37,341 nucleotides of DNA from Flavobacterium sp. (GTDB lineage Bacteria; Bacteroidota; Bacteroidia; Flavobacteriales; Flavobacteriaceae), in contig JAEUTY010000050.1 in NCBI GenBank assembly GCA_016787805.1, forward strand, positions 1 to 37,341, read 5' to 3'. Of this stretch, positions 25,197-33,511 are shown piece after piece (position 1 is the first letter of the stretch; the number at the start of each line of letters is the position of its first letter). The notes beneath the pieces are model-generated. The model worked only from the letters and a program-made list of their open reading frames with translations, was not told where the DNA came from and did no database searches. Position numbers and translations under genes: made by a program.

Positions 25197-26698
25197 TGGA
25201 AAACAACTTTAATCAGCCACAACGACAATCAACTATAGGAATTTTAGTGATGTTTGTCGATTCGCTTCAAAAAGTAGCAAGGGCTTTTTTACCTTTGTTG
25301 TTGGTCTTCTTTTTTAAATCAGAAAACCTAAGTAAATGGCTGGTTTTACTTGGCATTATTGCCTTATTTGTCATTGTTGCAATTGTCGCTTACCTAAAAT
25401 TCATCAATTTCACTTTTTTTATCGATGATGAAAATGACGAATTCATCATTCAAGACGGCATCATCAATAAAACAAAAACGACGATTCAACTCGATAAAAT
25501 CCAACAAGTAAACATTAGTCAATCATTGATACAACGACTTATCGGTGTTTATGCCTTGGATGTTGATACTGCAGGAAGTGATAATAAAGAAGGTAATATC
25601 AAAGCAATATCACACGAATTAGCATTGGCTCTGAAAGCTAAACTTCTTGAAAACAAAGCTTATAACAAAATTACTGAAGCAATTGTATCGCATGCAACAG
25701 AGCGAGAAGTTCAACAAACGGAACCTTTTTTAAGAATCCATTTTTTGAGTTTAATTAAAGTCGGAATTACGTCTAATTATGTCAAAACTATTGGATTACT
25801 TTTGACATTCTTCTTTACCATCATGGAGAACCTTGAAAATATTGGTAAAGATGATGTGATTGATGATAAAGTAGAACAATTCATGACTCAAAATGCAGTT
25901 TGGTACTTTTTTCTAATCATCATAATTGGCTTATTTACAGTTGTTTTCATTATTAATATAGTGCGAACCATCGTCAAGTATTTTAACTATACAATCACCA
26001 AGCAAAAAGGGTCTTTATTGCTTTCATTCGGACTAATTAGTACCAAAAGCACTATCGTAAAACCCGAAAAAGTGCAAGTGATTTCCGTTTCTCGAAATTA
26101 TTTTCAGAAAAAGTTAAATGTACTCGAAGTCAGAATCAAACAAGCGGTACGAGACGAAAAACAACATCATAAATCACAAATTGAAGTGCCAGGTTGTAAT
26201 GAAAATGAGAAAAATGAAATTATGCAACTTATTTTCAATGAATTGCCACAAAAAGGACTGATGCTAAAACCCAATTTTCGTAAACTTGGATTCTCGATTT
26301 TCTTAGTAATTGTGTTACCTTTAACTGGTTTTTTTATGTTGGGAAATTACGCTCAACCAAAATTGTTGAATTATTACAGTTTTGCCTTGGTTTACGCATT
26401 GTTCTTTTTGGTAATTTTGTCCTTCGGGTTCCGAAACTATCGTTTGTTTGTAAATGAAAAACACATCATCAAACAAAGTGGCGCTTGGGATATTGAAAAT
26501 GAAATTATCGAAATTGGTAAAATTCAAGCTTTGTCAACCTCGCAGCTATTTTGGCATAAAAACTTAAACATAGGTTCGTTAACTTTGCATACAGCAGGAG
26601 GAAATGTAACATTCCATTTGGGTAATTACAACAAAATAAAAGATTACATTAACTTGTGGTTGTACCAAATCGAAGCTTCAAACAAAAACTGGATGTAA
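25196..26698 (+). CDS. PH-domain membrane protein, YdbT-like (tandem bPH2)
   Basis: A 500-residue partner of the preceding gene. Repeated units of paired membrane helices followed by bPH2 domains are visible: helices near 22-42 and 45-65, then the PH motif (EFIIQDGIINKTKTTIQLDKIQQVNIS) with QRLIGVYALDVDTAGS. A second set is near 235-330 (LLSFGLISTKSTIVKPEKVQVISVS). A third is near 370-490 (HIIKQSGAWDIENEIIEIGKIQALS, LNIGSLTLHTAGG). Three domains fit the YdbT architecture. The start codon overlaps the stop of the YdbS-like gene. Function at the membrane is unresolved. Confidence 0.85.
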   Translation: MENNFNQPQRQSTIGILVMFVDSLQKVARAFLPLLLVFFFKSENLSKWLVLLGIIALFVIVAIVAYLKFINFTFFIDDENDEFIIQDGIINKTKTTIQLDKIQQVNISQSLIQRLIGVYALDVDTAGSDNKEGNIKAISHELALALKAKLLENKAYNKITEAIVSHATEREVQQTEPFLRIHFLSLIKVGITSNYVKTIGLLLTFFFTIMENLENIGKDDVIDDKVEQFMTQNAVWYFFLIIIIGLFTVVFIINIVRTIVKYFNYTITKQKGSLLLSFGLISTKSTIVKPEKVQVISVSRNYFQKKLNVLEVRIKQAVRDEKQHHKSQIEVPGCNENEKNEIMQLIFNELPQKGLMLKPNFRKLGFSIFLVIVLPLTGFFMLGNYAQPKLLNYYSFALVYALFFLVILSFGFRNYRLFVNEKHIIKQSGAWDIENEIIEIGKIQALSTSQLFWHKNLNIGSLTLHTAGGNVTFHLGNYNKIKDYINLWLYQIEASNKNWM

Positions 26699-26732
26699 AT
26701 TGTATATTGTAAATTTAAAATAATTAATAATC

Positions 26733-27677
26733 ATGAAACATTGGATAGAAGCCGCTCGAATCAGAACTTTGCCACTCTCAGTGTCTGGAATATTAGTTGG
26801 TAGTTTTTACGCAATGTCGCAGGCTTATTTTAATTGGAAAATTGTAATTTTTGCACTCACTACAACCTTAGGATTACAAATTCTTTCCAACTTTGCTAAT
26901 GATTATGGCGATGGTGTAAAAGGAACTGATAATGAAGATAGAGTAGGACCAAAACGTGCCATTCAAAGCGGTAGCATTACGCCTCAAGCAATGAAAGTAG
27001 CCATGTTTTTTATGACAATTTTAACGCTATTGTCGGCTTTATTACTCATTTATTTTTCATTTAAAGGAAAGTATTTATGGTATTCCATTTTGTTTTTTGT
27101 TTTAGGATTGTTTGCCATTTCATCAGCAATTCGCTACACTGTTGGTAAAAATCCTTATGGATACAGAGGTTATGGTGATATTTTTGTGTTTCTTTTCTTC
27201 GGATTAGTCAGTACATTTGGTATTTATTTTATGTTTTCCAAAACCATCGATTGGTTTTTGCTACTTCCAGCCACAGCAATTGGATTTTTAAGTGTTGGTG
27301 TATTGAATTTAAACAATATGCGCGATGAAGAATCAGACAAAAAAGTAGGTAAAAACACTTTGGTTGTTCAAATGGGCGGAGCTTGGGCCAAAAAATACCA
27401 TTTCTTTCTAGTTATTTCAGCAATGGTTTTGGTGCTTTTGTTTGCTTTTCTTAACAAATTCAATTTTGACCAATACATTTTTGTCGCAGCTTATTTTCCT
27501 ATGATTAGTCATTTGATTACGGTGTACAAAAACAAAAATCCTCGCTTTCTTGATCCCGAATTAAAAAAATTAGCCATCAGTACTTTTTTACTTTCAGTAC
27601 TGTTATCGCTGGCTTTAATCTTTTTTGTATCGGATTTAATCATTTATTATACGAGTAAATTTTTCGGAACTTATTAA
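26733..27677 (+). CDS. menA: MenA, 1,4-dihydroxy-2-naphthoate octaprenyltransferase
   Basis: An inner-membrane UbiA-superfamily enzyme that attaches the polyprenyl tail to dihydroxynaphthoate. It has 314 residues, about eight to nine helices. The first Asp-rich motif NDYGDGVKGTDNEDR is at 56-70, and the second is MRDEESDKKVGKNTL near 200-214. The N-terminal WIEAARIRTLPLSVSG is typical of MenA. It lies 34 bases after the PH pair and ten before UPF0173, in the menB operon. It differs from the UbiA enzyme at 5594-6523, so the window carries two UbiA paralogues. Confidence 0.93.
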   Translation: MKHWIEAARIRTLPLSVSGILVGSFYAMSQAYFNWKIVIFALTTTLGLQILSNFANDYGDGVKGTDNEDRVGPKRAIQSGSITPQAMKVAMFFMTILTLLSALLLIYFSFKGKYLWYSILFFVLGLFAISSAIRYTVGKNPYGYRGYGDIFVFLFFGLVSTFGIYFMFSKTIDWFLLLPATAIGFLSVGVLNLNNMRDEESDKKVGKNTLVVQMGGAWAKKYHFFLVISAMVLVLLFAFLNKFNFDQYIFVAAYFPMISHLITVYKNKNPRFLDPELKKLAISTFLLSVLLSLALIFFVSDLIIYYTSKFFGTY

Positions 27678-27687
27678 TTGCAACTAT

Positions 27688-28365
27688 ATGAAAATTACAT
27701 TTTACGGTCACGCTTGTCTCGGAATCGAAGTTAGTGGTAAAAACATCATTGTTGATCCATTCATTACAGGTAATCCGAAAGCGGCGCACATCGATGTGAA
27801 TAGTTTAAAAGCCGATTATATTCTCCTTACGCACGCTCACCAAGATCATACGCTTGATGTAGAAGCTATTGCTAGCCGAACAGGAGCTGTTGTAGTTTCC
27901 AACTACGAAATCGCCTCGTATTACGGTGCAAAAGGCTTTAACTACCATCCCATGAACCACGGCGGAAGCTGGCAATTCGATTTTGGCAAACTCAAATACG
28001 TAATCGCATTGCATACGAGTTCCTTTCCCGACGGAAGTTATGGCGGTCAACCAGGCGGATTTGTGATTGAAGGCGAACATAAAAACATTTACATTGCGGG
28101 CGACACAGCGTTGACAATGGACATGAAACTTCTTCCGATGCGCACCAAACTCGATTTGGCGGTTTTGCCTGTAGGAAATAATTTTACTATGGATGTTGAC
28201 GACGCTATCATCGCCTCTGATTTTGTCGATTGCGACAAAGTGTTAGGTTATCATTTTGACACATTTGGTTACATCGAAATCAACCACAACGAAGCCAAGA
28301 AAAAGTTTTTTGATGCCGGAAAAGACTTAATGCTACTCGAAATTGGTGAAAGTATTGTTCTCTAA
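27688..28365 (+). CDS. UPF0173 metal-dependent hydrolase (metallo-beta-lactamase fold)
   Basis: A 225-residue cytoplasmic protein of the UPF0173 group. The metal-binding THAHQDHTLD motif (about 48-57) and further His/Asp ligands (MNHGGSW, IAGDTAL, LGYHFDTFGY) show a complete metallo-beta-lactamase-type active site. The start MKITFYGHACLGIE is characteristic. The biochemical reaction is not known for the group. In Flavobacteria it is commonly found right after menA, as here, hinting at a link to quinone metabolism, although nothing in the protein proves it. Confidence 0.88.
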   Translation: MKITFYGHACLGIEVSGKNIIVDPFITGNPKAAHIDVNSLKADYILLTHAHQDHTLDVEAIASRTGAVVVSNYEIASYYGAKGFNYHPMNHGGSWQFDFGKLKYVIALHTSSFPDGSYGGQPGGFVIEGEHKNIYIAGDTALTMDMKLLPMRTKLDLAVLPVGNNFTMDVDDAIIASDFVDCDKVLGYHFDTFGYIEINHNEAKKKFFDAGKDLMLLEIGESIVL

Positions 28366-28585
28366 TTTCTGAAGCTTTTTCCAGCTATTCGTTCCAAGCT
28401 TTTGGTTGTCAATCTATTTTTGAACACTTTTCCAAAGCTTCCGTTGGTCGCTCTGCAAAAGTGGCAAAAATTAGTTTTCCATCGCAAAAGGCTTTCCACT
28501 ACTATCTGGGCTAGGGTAAATACGCTCTTTAGCAATCGATCTTAAAATTGGCACTTAAATTGTTATTACCACAAAAAAAATAGAA
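28366..28585. other. 220-bp intergenic region, possible dispersed repeat
   Basis: No ORF is convincing. The composition differs from the surrounding AT-rich spacers, with pieces such as CAGCTATTCGTTCCAAGC, GGTCGCTCTGCAAAAGTGG and GGCTTTCCACTACTATCTGG. From memory this resembles a family of intergenic repeats scattered in Flavobacterium genomes, but I cannot confirm it and only one copy is in the window. Confidence 0.35.
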
Positions 28586-29770
28586 ATGAAATTACTCAAA
28601 GCAGCACTATATTTACTTCCATTTGTATTGTTTTCGCAGTCTAAAGATGGATTTTGGGATTATATGAGAAGTACTGATCAAACCATTACGCTCAAAACCA
28701 AAGAAAAAAAAATCATCAAATCGGAAAGTTTTCCTGTAGGAACAACCGAAGTTGTTTTCAGAATTACAGTCTTAGATGATAACCAACAAGTATCGAGCAG
28801 CTTAGTTTCGTTATTGAAAAACATTCCAGATCCAACCGGAATCAGTCAAGGTTCTGCTGGCGCAATTTATATGCTTTCTACTATTGTCGGAAAAGACAAA
28901 TGCAAATTCAAAATTTTTACATCGCTCGAAGATGCTGAAATCTATCGAAAAGAAGGTAAGGCAATTGGAGCTATTTACACTCAAGACACTCCTGTAGACA
29001 AAGAAGTTAAGTTGTTAAAAGGTTTTGCTTCGCAAACGACCAATTTATGGTTTGTTTTTGAAAGCGACAATTGGTTGTTGAAAGAAAAAATTGCATTAGA
29101 AGTTGTACCTTGGGTAGATTACAAGGTAAGTAGAGGCTGGAATGCTACCACAAAAAGTAAAATAGTAACACAATTAAAACAAGCTCAAGTATACAAAGAA
29201 GTAGAAAATAAACAAGAATTCGTTGGCACCGTGCTTGAAATGATAATAGAAAAGTATTCCTATAAAGAGTATTCCGAATTACTTCAAGACGAAAAATACC
29301 AACAAATGAGTGTCTTCACTGAAAAGAGTCTTTCTAAAATTGGAGAAAAAAATGTCCTAGCAAACCTAATCAGAAAAAAATCAAAGCAACTTTTCGACTC
29401 TGGCAAAAAACAAGAAGCGATTACTATTTTAATTAAAGAATTAGTTGATAAAAATACAGCTAACACTCAGGATTTCAATAAAATTGGAAAATATTTTTTA
29501 ATTACAAATCAATATAATGAAGCGGAAAGATACATTCAAAAAGGTATTGAGTTGGATCCTGTAGAGCTTGGTTTAAAATTGAATTTAGCTCACGTGTACT
29601 TGTTTAAAAAAGAACTCTCTAAAGCAAAAGACATTCACAAAACCTATAAAAATCAAAACATAAATGCTACAACAACTTGGAAATATCAAACACAAGCCGA
29701 TTTTGTAGAGTTTGAAAAAGAAGGTGTCACTTCGAAAGATTTTAAGAAAATTCTAAAAATGCTCGAGTAG
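28586..29770 (+). CDS. Exported TPR-containing protein
   Basis: A 394-residue protein with a signal peptide (about 1-19, ending FSQS). The N-terminal half (20-230) is an unrecognised mixed domain containing a KTKEKKIIKSESFPVGTTE strand pattern and a Lys/Asp-rich helix. The C-terminal part (about 255-365) shows TPR-like helical pairs: KKQEAITILIKELVDK, YNEAERYIQKGIELDP, LNLAHVYLFKKELSKAKD. TPR proteins mediate protein-protein contacts. It stands between UPF0173 and menC, seven bases before menC, and may be co-transcribed. No enzyme motif is visible. Confidence 0.75.
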   Translation: MKLLKAALYLLPFVLFSQSKDGFWDYMRSTDQTITLKTKEKKIIKSESFPVGTTEVVFRITVLDDNQQVSSSLVSLLKNIPDPTGISQGSAGAIYMLSTIVGKDKCKFKIFTSLEDAEIYRKEGKAIGAIYTQDTPVDKEVKLLKGFASQTTNLWFVFESDNWLLKEKIALEVVPWVDYKVSRGWNATTKSKIVTQLKQAQVYKEVENKQEFVGTVLEMIIEKYSYKEYSELLQDEKYQQMSVFTEKSLSKIGEKNVLANLIRKKSKQLFDSGKKQEAITILIKELVDKNTANTQDFNKIGKYFLITNQYNEAERYIQKGIELDPVELGLKLNLAHVYLFKKELSKAKDIHKTYKNQNINATTTWKYQTQADFVEFEKEGVTSKDFKKILKMLE

Positions 29771-29777
29771 TGGTTTT

Positions 29778-30830
29778 ATGAAAGCAACTTATCATAAATA
29801 TTTACTCCAATTCAAACGTCCGTCAGGTACATCAAGAGGTGTTATGACGGCAAAAGAAACCTGGTTTATTGTGTTAGAAAATGAAGAAAAAAAAGGAATA
29901 GGAGAGTGTGGTATTTTGCGAGGTTTAAGCATAGATGATCGCCCAGATTATGAAGATAAGTTGCGATGGACTTGCGATAATATTAATTTAGATAAAGATG
30001 TTTTGTGGAATGAATTAATCGAATTTCCTTCCATTCAATTTGGTGTTGAAATGGCTCTTTTGTCTTTAGAAAGCGAAAACCCTTTTCTGTTGTATCCTTC
30101 AGCATTTACTAACAGTGAAAAATCAATTGCAATCAATGGTTTAGTTTGGATGGGCGATAAGGAGTTTATGAAGCAACAAATTGAAAGCAAGCTATCAGAA
30201 GGTTTTGACTGTGTGAAACTCAAAATTGGAGCTATAGATTTTCAAAATGAACTCGATTTATTGCAGTTTATTCGTCAAAATTTCAGCAGCAATAGTGTGG
30301 AAATTCGAGTAGACGCAAATGGAGCTTTTACTGAAAATGAAGCTTTATATAAATTGAATCAATTATCTGGTTATGAATTACATAGTATAGAACAACCTAT
30401 TGCTAAAAATTGCACTGACACAATGTCAGAGTTGTGTAAAATTACCCCAATTCCAATTGCATTAGACGAAGAATTGATAGGCATCTTTACATTAAAAGGA
30501 AAAGAAGAATTATTGGAAAAAGTTCGTCCTCAATACATCATTTTAAAACCAAGTTTGATTGGTGGTGTAAAAGGAACTTTGCAATGGATTGAATTGGCAA
30601 ATAAGTTAGGTATTGGTTGGTGGATTACGTCGGCTTTAGAAAGTAACATCGGATTGAATGCAATTGCACAATTTACTTTTACACTCAATAATCCAATGCA
30701 TCAAGGACTTGGAACAGGCAGTTTGTACACTAACAATTTTGATTCTCCTTTACAAGTAATTCAAGGAAAACTGTGGTACAAAAAATCAGTTAATTGGGTG
30801 ATTCCTGATTTTTTTTTAATTAAACTCTAA
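29778..30830 (+). CDS. menC: MenC, o-succinylbenzoate synthase
   Basis: An enolase-superfamily enzyme that dehydrates SHCHC to o-succinylbenzoate. It has 350 residues. Catalytic and metal residues are visible: the KxK at Lys147/Lys149 in DCVKLKIG, metal ligands Asp179 (RVDANGAF), Glu205 (SIEQPI) and Asp230 (IALDEEL), and Lys257 in IILKPSL. The start is the ATG at 29778. The end runs 11 bases into the convergent DUF4256 gene. In related genomes menE often follows menC; here the cassette-like array begins instead. Confidence 0.93.
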   Translation: MKATYHKYLLQFKRPSGTSRGVMTAKETWFIVLENEEKKGIGECGILRGLSIDDRPDYEDKLRWTCDNINLDKDVLWNELIEFPSIQFGVEMALLSLESENPFLLYPSAFTNSEKSIAINGLVWMGDKEFMKQQIESKLSEGFDCVKLKIGAIDFQNELDLLQFIRQNFSSNSVEIRVDANGAFTENEALYKLNQLSGYELHSIEQPIAKNCTDTMSELCKITPIPIALDEELIGIFTLKGKEELLEKVRPQYIILKPSLIGGVKGTLQWIELANKLGIGWWITSALESNIGLNAIAQFTFTLNNPMHQGLGTGSLYTNNFDSPLQVIQGKLWYKKSVNWVIPDFFLIKL

Positions 30831-31374
30831 GAACGCAACGAAATCCTCTTGCAGCATAATACGATTGCGCTCCATTGTGGTAAATAAATGTTGTATTGTA
30901 GCGAAAATCTCCAAAAAGAGCTCCATCCAATTTTCTAATTTCGGTAGGCGTTTTTATCCAACTTGACGTTTTATTGTCAAAATTTCCTAATTTTTGCAAG
31001 TCGCGGTATTCTGTTTCAGTTAGAATTTCTATTCCCATCTCATCAGCCATATCCACCGCACTGTTTTTCGGTTTGTGTTCTTTTCTCGCATCTAAAGCTT
31101 CACGATCGTAACAAAAACTTCGTCTGCCAATTGGACTTTCAATTGCACAATCAAAGAAGATGAATTCATTTGTTTTTTCGTCATAACCCACTACATCAGG
31201 TTCGCCACCTGTTTTTTCCATTTCATAGAGCGACCATAATTTATTAGGATTGGCTTCTAATTTAGTTTGAACATGACTCCAATCAATACTAAGGTGTCGA
31301 TTACTGTTCTTTTCGAATCGAGCTTTAAGAACTTCTAATAGTTCTACAGAAATATTTTCGGGTAAAGTTTTCAT
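30820..31374 (-). CDS. DUF4256 family protein
   Basis: A 184-residue protein of the DUF4256 family, recognised by MEKTGGEPDVVG, FFDCAIESPIGRRSFCYDREAL and the end QSYYAARGFRCVLRV. No signal peptide or membrane segment. The function of the family is unknown. Convergent with menC: the last 11 bases of the two coding regions overlap. It is the first gene of the minus-strand accessory stretch and lies 51 bases after the DUF1801 gene. No clear cassette repeat is found between the two, so it may belong to the ancestral chromosome or to a decayed cassette. Confidence 0.88.
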   Translation of the reverse strand: MKTLPENISVELLEVLKARFEKNSNRHLSIDWSHVQTKLEANPNKLWSLYEMEKTGGEPDVVGYDEKTNEFIFFDCAIESPIGRRSFCYDREALDARKEHKPKNSAVDMADEMGIEILTETEYRDLQKLGNFDNKTSSWIKTPTEIRKLDGALFGDFRYNTTFIYHNGAQSYYAARGFRCVLRV

Positions 31375-31425
31375 CTTTTTGGTACTTTATTTTCAAATTA
31401 ATTGGTCATAAATAGCATCTACAAT

Positions 31426-31839
31426 TTAATGAATTTTGCTTATAGCTTTTTTAAGAACTTCAATGTTTATGTCTTTTAAGGTCTTGAATTTGATGCAGTA
31501 ACCCGTAATATTCGCTTTGCCTATTTTTTCACCGAATGTTTTGGCTAAGTAGGTTTTATCTTCTAAACCAAATATATAAACTGAAATTCCACTTTTGTTA
31601 GCACTCATTCCTACTCGATAAAACACTCTTGTTTTTCCGTCAGCATAGTTGATAGTACACTTGTCGTATCCGATATTAGGGTTGGAAACTGTTTTATTGT
31701 CCTCGTTTTTTCCATCTAAAAACCATAATTTACAATCGGGCATTGATTGAAGGAAAACGTTGTGTAATGCCAACATTTCATTTCTTTTCGCTTCAGGTTG
31801 ACTTGAAATGTAAGTTTCGATTTGGTTTTGCACGCTCAT
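31426..31839 (-). CDS. DUF1801 family protein
   Basis: A 137-residue soluble protein matching the DUF1801/YdhG-like fold: N-terminal helices with VQNQIETYISSQPEAKRNEML, a central beta sheet (CTINYADGKTRVFYRVGMSANKSG within residues 61-84) and the tail GKANITGYCIKFKTLKDI. The family includes proteins named as iron chaperones (the Fra/frataxin-like fold) but most members are uncharacterised. It lies downstream (minus strand) of the decayed repeat copy at 31899-32055, so it could be the oldest cassette of the array. Start by ATG at 31839. Confidence 0.78.
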   Translation of the reverse strand: MSVQNQIETYISSQPEAKRNEMLALHNVFLQSMPDCKLWFLDGKNEDNKTVSNPNIGYDKCTINYADGKTRVFYRVGMSANKSGISVYIFGLEDKTYLAKTFGEKIGKANITGYCIKFKTLKDINIEVLKKAISKIH

Positions 31840-31898
31840 ATAAAAATTTGATCTGTTTTTGGTTCAAGTATCTAAGGAGAAACTTGTAGTTGTTAGTG

Positions 31899-32055
31899 AA
31901 AGTTTAGATATATAAAATAGAATTTATAATACTCACTCCATAACAAATTTACGAGATTTCAATTAAAACTTACAGATTTCAATCACTAAATTATTCTTTA
32001 TGAAAAGGATATTTAAAGTCTTAATGCCAGTAATTAATACAATTTGGTTTGTGTT
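31899..32055 (-). repeat. Decayed cassette repeat (attC-like), copy 6
   Basis: Aligns along its whole ~155 bp to the better copies. The inner parts AACAAATTTACGAGATTTCA, TTTCAATCACTAAATTATTC and CAGTAATTAATACAATTTGG match the equivalents in copies at 35941 and 36425, and it ends with GTGTTAGCG. It is strongly diverged and AT-drifted. The 157-residue gene stops only 12 bases away on the minus strand, which is the gene-then-repeat order of cassette arrays. Confidence 0.6.
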
Positions 32056-32066
32056 AGCGTTGTTGT

Positions 32067-32540
32067 TTAGACTTGACCTCTTCTTGGAAATTCAGGTTTC
32101 CATGGTTTTAGGTGTATCGTTTTTTGAAAATATAAATGAGTTTTGCCCGATTTTAATTTTGCATTTACTTGAAAAGTCAAAGGACCTAAATGTACAGTAT
32201 CAATAGCTATTTGGAAGTTTCCGTTGAGTGATTTTTCTTCGGATGTCAGATGAACTAAATAATCATTATTAGTGTTTTTCACTATTTCATAACTTGCATT
32301 AATATTCTTTTGCAGAAGAGGAATGTAAATTTTGTTATCCCAATTGCTGATATTTATTTCTTGTTCAACTTTTAAATATTCGTTTACTTTAGTTGGGTAA
32401 ATTTGTACACCATCCAAGACTATTTTTTTAGCAATCCAAGTTCCTTCAATATTAATTTTATTTGATTTATAGAATGCTAAAAAAGCTAAGCAACCAATTA
32501 AGGTGATGATAATTAATAATTTAACTTTACTCACTCTCAT
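32067..32540 (-). CDS. Membrane-anchored protein of unknown function (157 residues)
   Basis: A hydrophobic N-terminal anchor or signal (about residues 7-24, LLIIITLIGCLAFLAFY) is followed by a soluble part rich in beta strands (INIEGTWIAKKIVLDGVQ, YLVHLTSEEKSLNG). The LIGC near residue 17 resembles a lipobox but sits inside the hydrophobic stretch. The GTW start is typical of lipocalin-like exported proteins; I make no firm assignment. It ends 12 bases before repeat copy 6. Its start at 32540 abuts the aligned edge of copy 5, so it fills its cassette completely. Confidence 0.65.
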   Translation of the reverse strand: MRVSKVKLLIIITLIGCLAFLAFYKSNKINIEGTWIAKKIVLDGVQIYPTKVNEYLKVEQEINISNWDNKIYIPLLQKNINASYEIVKNTNNDYLVHLTSEEKSLNGNFQIAIDTVHLGPLTFQVNAKLKSGKTHLYFQKTIHLKPWKPEFPRRGQV

Positions 32541-32684
32541 TTTTAAAAATTAGCTTTAAATCGTATTCTAAGGGTATTATCCAAACAAACCTACGAATTT
32601 TCTTTGAAAGATATGATTATTGTATCAGCTTGCTTTAAGAGCATAAATAGTGAGTAAATCCAGTAATAACGATACATCTTGGTT
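32541..32684 (-). repeat. Decayed cassette repeat (attC-like), copy 5
   Basis: Recognised by AACAAACCTACGAATTTTCT followed by TTTGAAAGA (near 32604-32611), and by the downstream pieces CAGTAATAACGATACATCTT and GGTTGAT, which match in order the other copies. It is about 140 bp long with a small deletion. The VOC gene ends 36 bases away on the minus strand. The left edge is uncertain by several bases. Confidence 0.55.
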
Positions 32685-32720
32685 GATGGTAGTTTATTTT
32701 ATATCTCACAACTATTATTT

Positions 32721-33335
32721 TTATTTAAGTTCTGAAAGTATTAACTTTTTCTGTTTCAATGTATTCCTCATGGCCTTTTCTCTAATTTTAGGATCATTGC
32801 TGTTTATCAGGTCAAAATATTCAACAGGAACTACTTGCCAAGACAAACCATATTTGTCCTTACACCAACCACAATAGCTTTCCTGACCACCGTTTGCAGT
32901 TAGAGCGTTCCAATAATAATCTACCTCTGCTTGGTCTTTGCAATTAATAACAAACGAAACAGATTCATTAAATTTAAAGTACGGACCAGCAGCTAAAATG
33001 TTAAATTCTATATCACCAATTTCCATGACAGCAGTTTCAAAACTATCTTGACCGCCTTGTTCTTTTGCTTCTGGTGGATTTTCATATTTGTGGTATTCTT
33101 TCATTTTACCGTCTTTGAAAATAGAGAGGTAATAATCTACAACTGCTTTAGCATCTTTATCAACCCAAAGTGATGGCGTTATTTTTTGCTTAATCAAATC
33201 GTTTTTTTGGGCTAAATTTTGATTAGAATTTGTATCCGCTTTATTGTTATTCGGAACCTCATGTTTTGCTTTTGTACAACCTATTATAGTTGTCACTAGT
33301 AATAAGGTTAAAAATTTTGATTGATAGTTGTTCAT
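32721..33335 (-). CDS. VOC/PhnB-like protein with a lipoprotein signal
   Basis: The C-terminal 150 residues form a VOC/glyoxalase-type domain of the PhnB-like group: KITPSLWVDKDAKAVVDYY, GDIEFNILAAGPYF, WNALTANGG and GWCKDKYGLSWQVVP. The start is the ATG at 33335 (204 residues). It carries MNNYQSKFLTLLLVTTIIGC, a typical lipoprotein signal peptide with Cys20 as lipid site. The frame continues upstream into the repeat, but that extension would mask the signal peptide. PhnB-like proteins are normally cytosolic, so a lipoprotein form is unusual. Enzyme activity and ligand unknown. Confidence 0.82.
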   Translation of the reverse strand: MNNYQSKFLTLLLVTTIIGCTKAKHEVPNNNKADTNSNQNLAQKNDLIKQKITPSLWVDKDAKAVVDYYLSIFKDGKMKEYHKYENPPEAKEQGGQDSFETAVMEIGDIEFNILAAGPYFKFNESVSFVINCKDQAEVDYYWNALTANGGQESYCGWCKDKYGLSWQVVPVEYFDLINSNDPKIREKAMRNTLKQKKLILSELK

Positions 33336-33352
33336 TTGGTTATTTATTAATG

Positions 33353-33500
33353 TTGATGATAAATTTTCAATTCGTCTGTAGTCAACACTGACCATAACAA
33401 ATCTACAAATTTTCATTGAAAGACAGAATTGTAATTACTTGATTAATTTTTTGTGAAAAAAATAGTAAAATCAAACTCAGTAATAGAATAAAACCTTGTC
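33353..33500 (-). repeat. Partly decayed cassette repeat (attC-like), copy 4
   Basis: About 148 bp. CACTGACCATAACAA at 33386 and TTGAAAGACAGAATTGTAAT at 33416-33435 match the best copies almost base for base. The second half (AATAGTAAAATCAAACTCAG) is drifted. The outer AAC/GTT edges are no longer intact. The SRPBCC gene ends 11 bases beyond it on the minus strand. Confidence 0.7.
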
Positions 33501-33511
33501 TGTGCAATGTT

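Noticed and set aside
31375-31425. Cassette repeat between the DUF4256 and DUF1801 genes
   Set aside because: The 51-base gap is too short and has none of the recognisable repeat segments.
32000-32206. Plus-strand ORF of 68 codons starting MKRIFKVLMP
   Set aside because: It starts inside repeat copy 6 and runs antisense into the end of the 157-residue gene. The start sits at the repeat's TTCCATGAAA position, so it is a product of the repeat.
33336-33416. Longer start for the VOC gene inside repeat copy 4
   Set aside because: The extra 27 residues are translated from the repeat and would bury a perfect lipoprotein signal; the ATG at 33335 is preferred.
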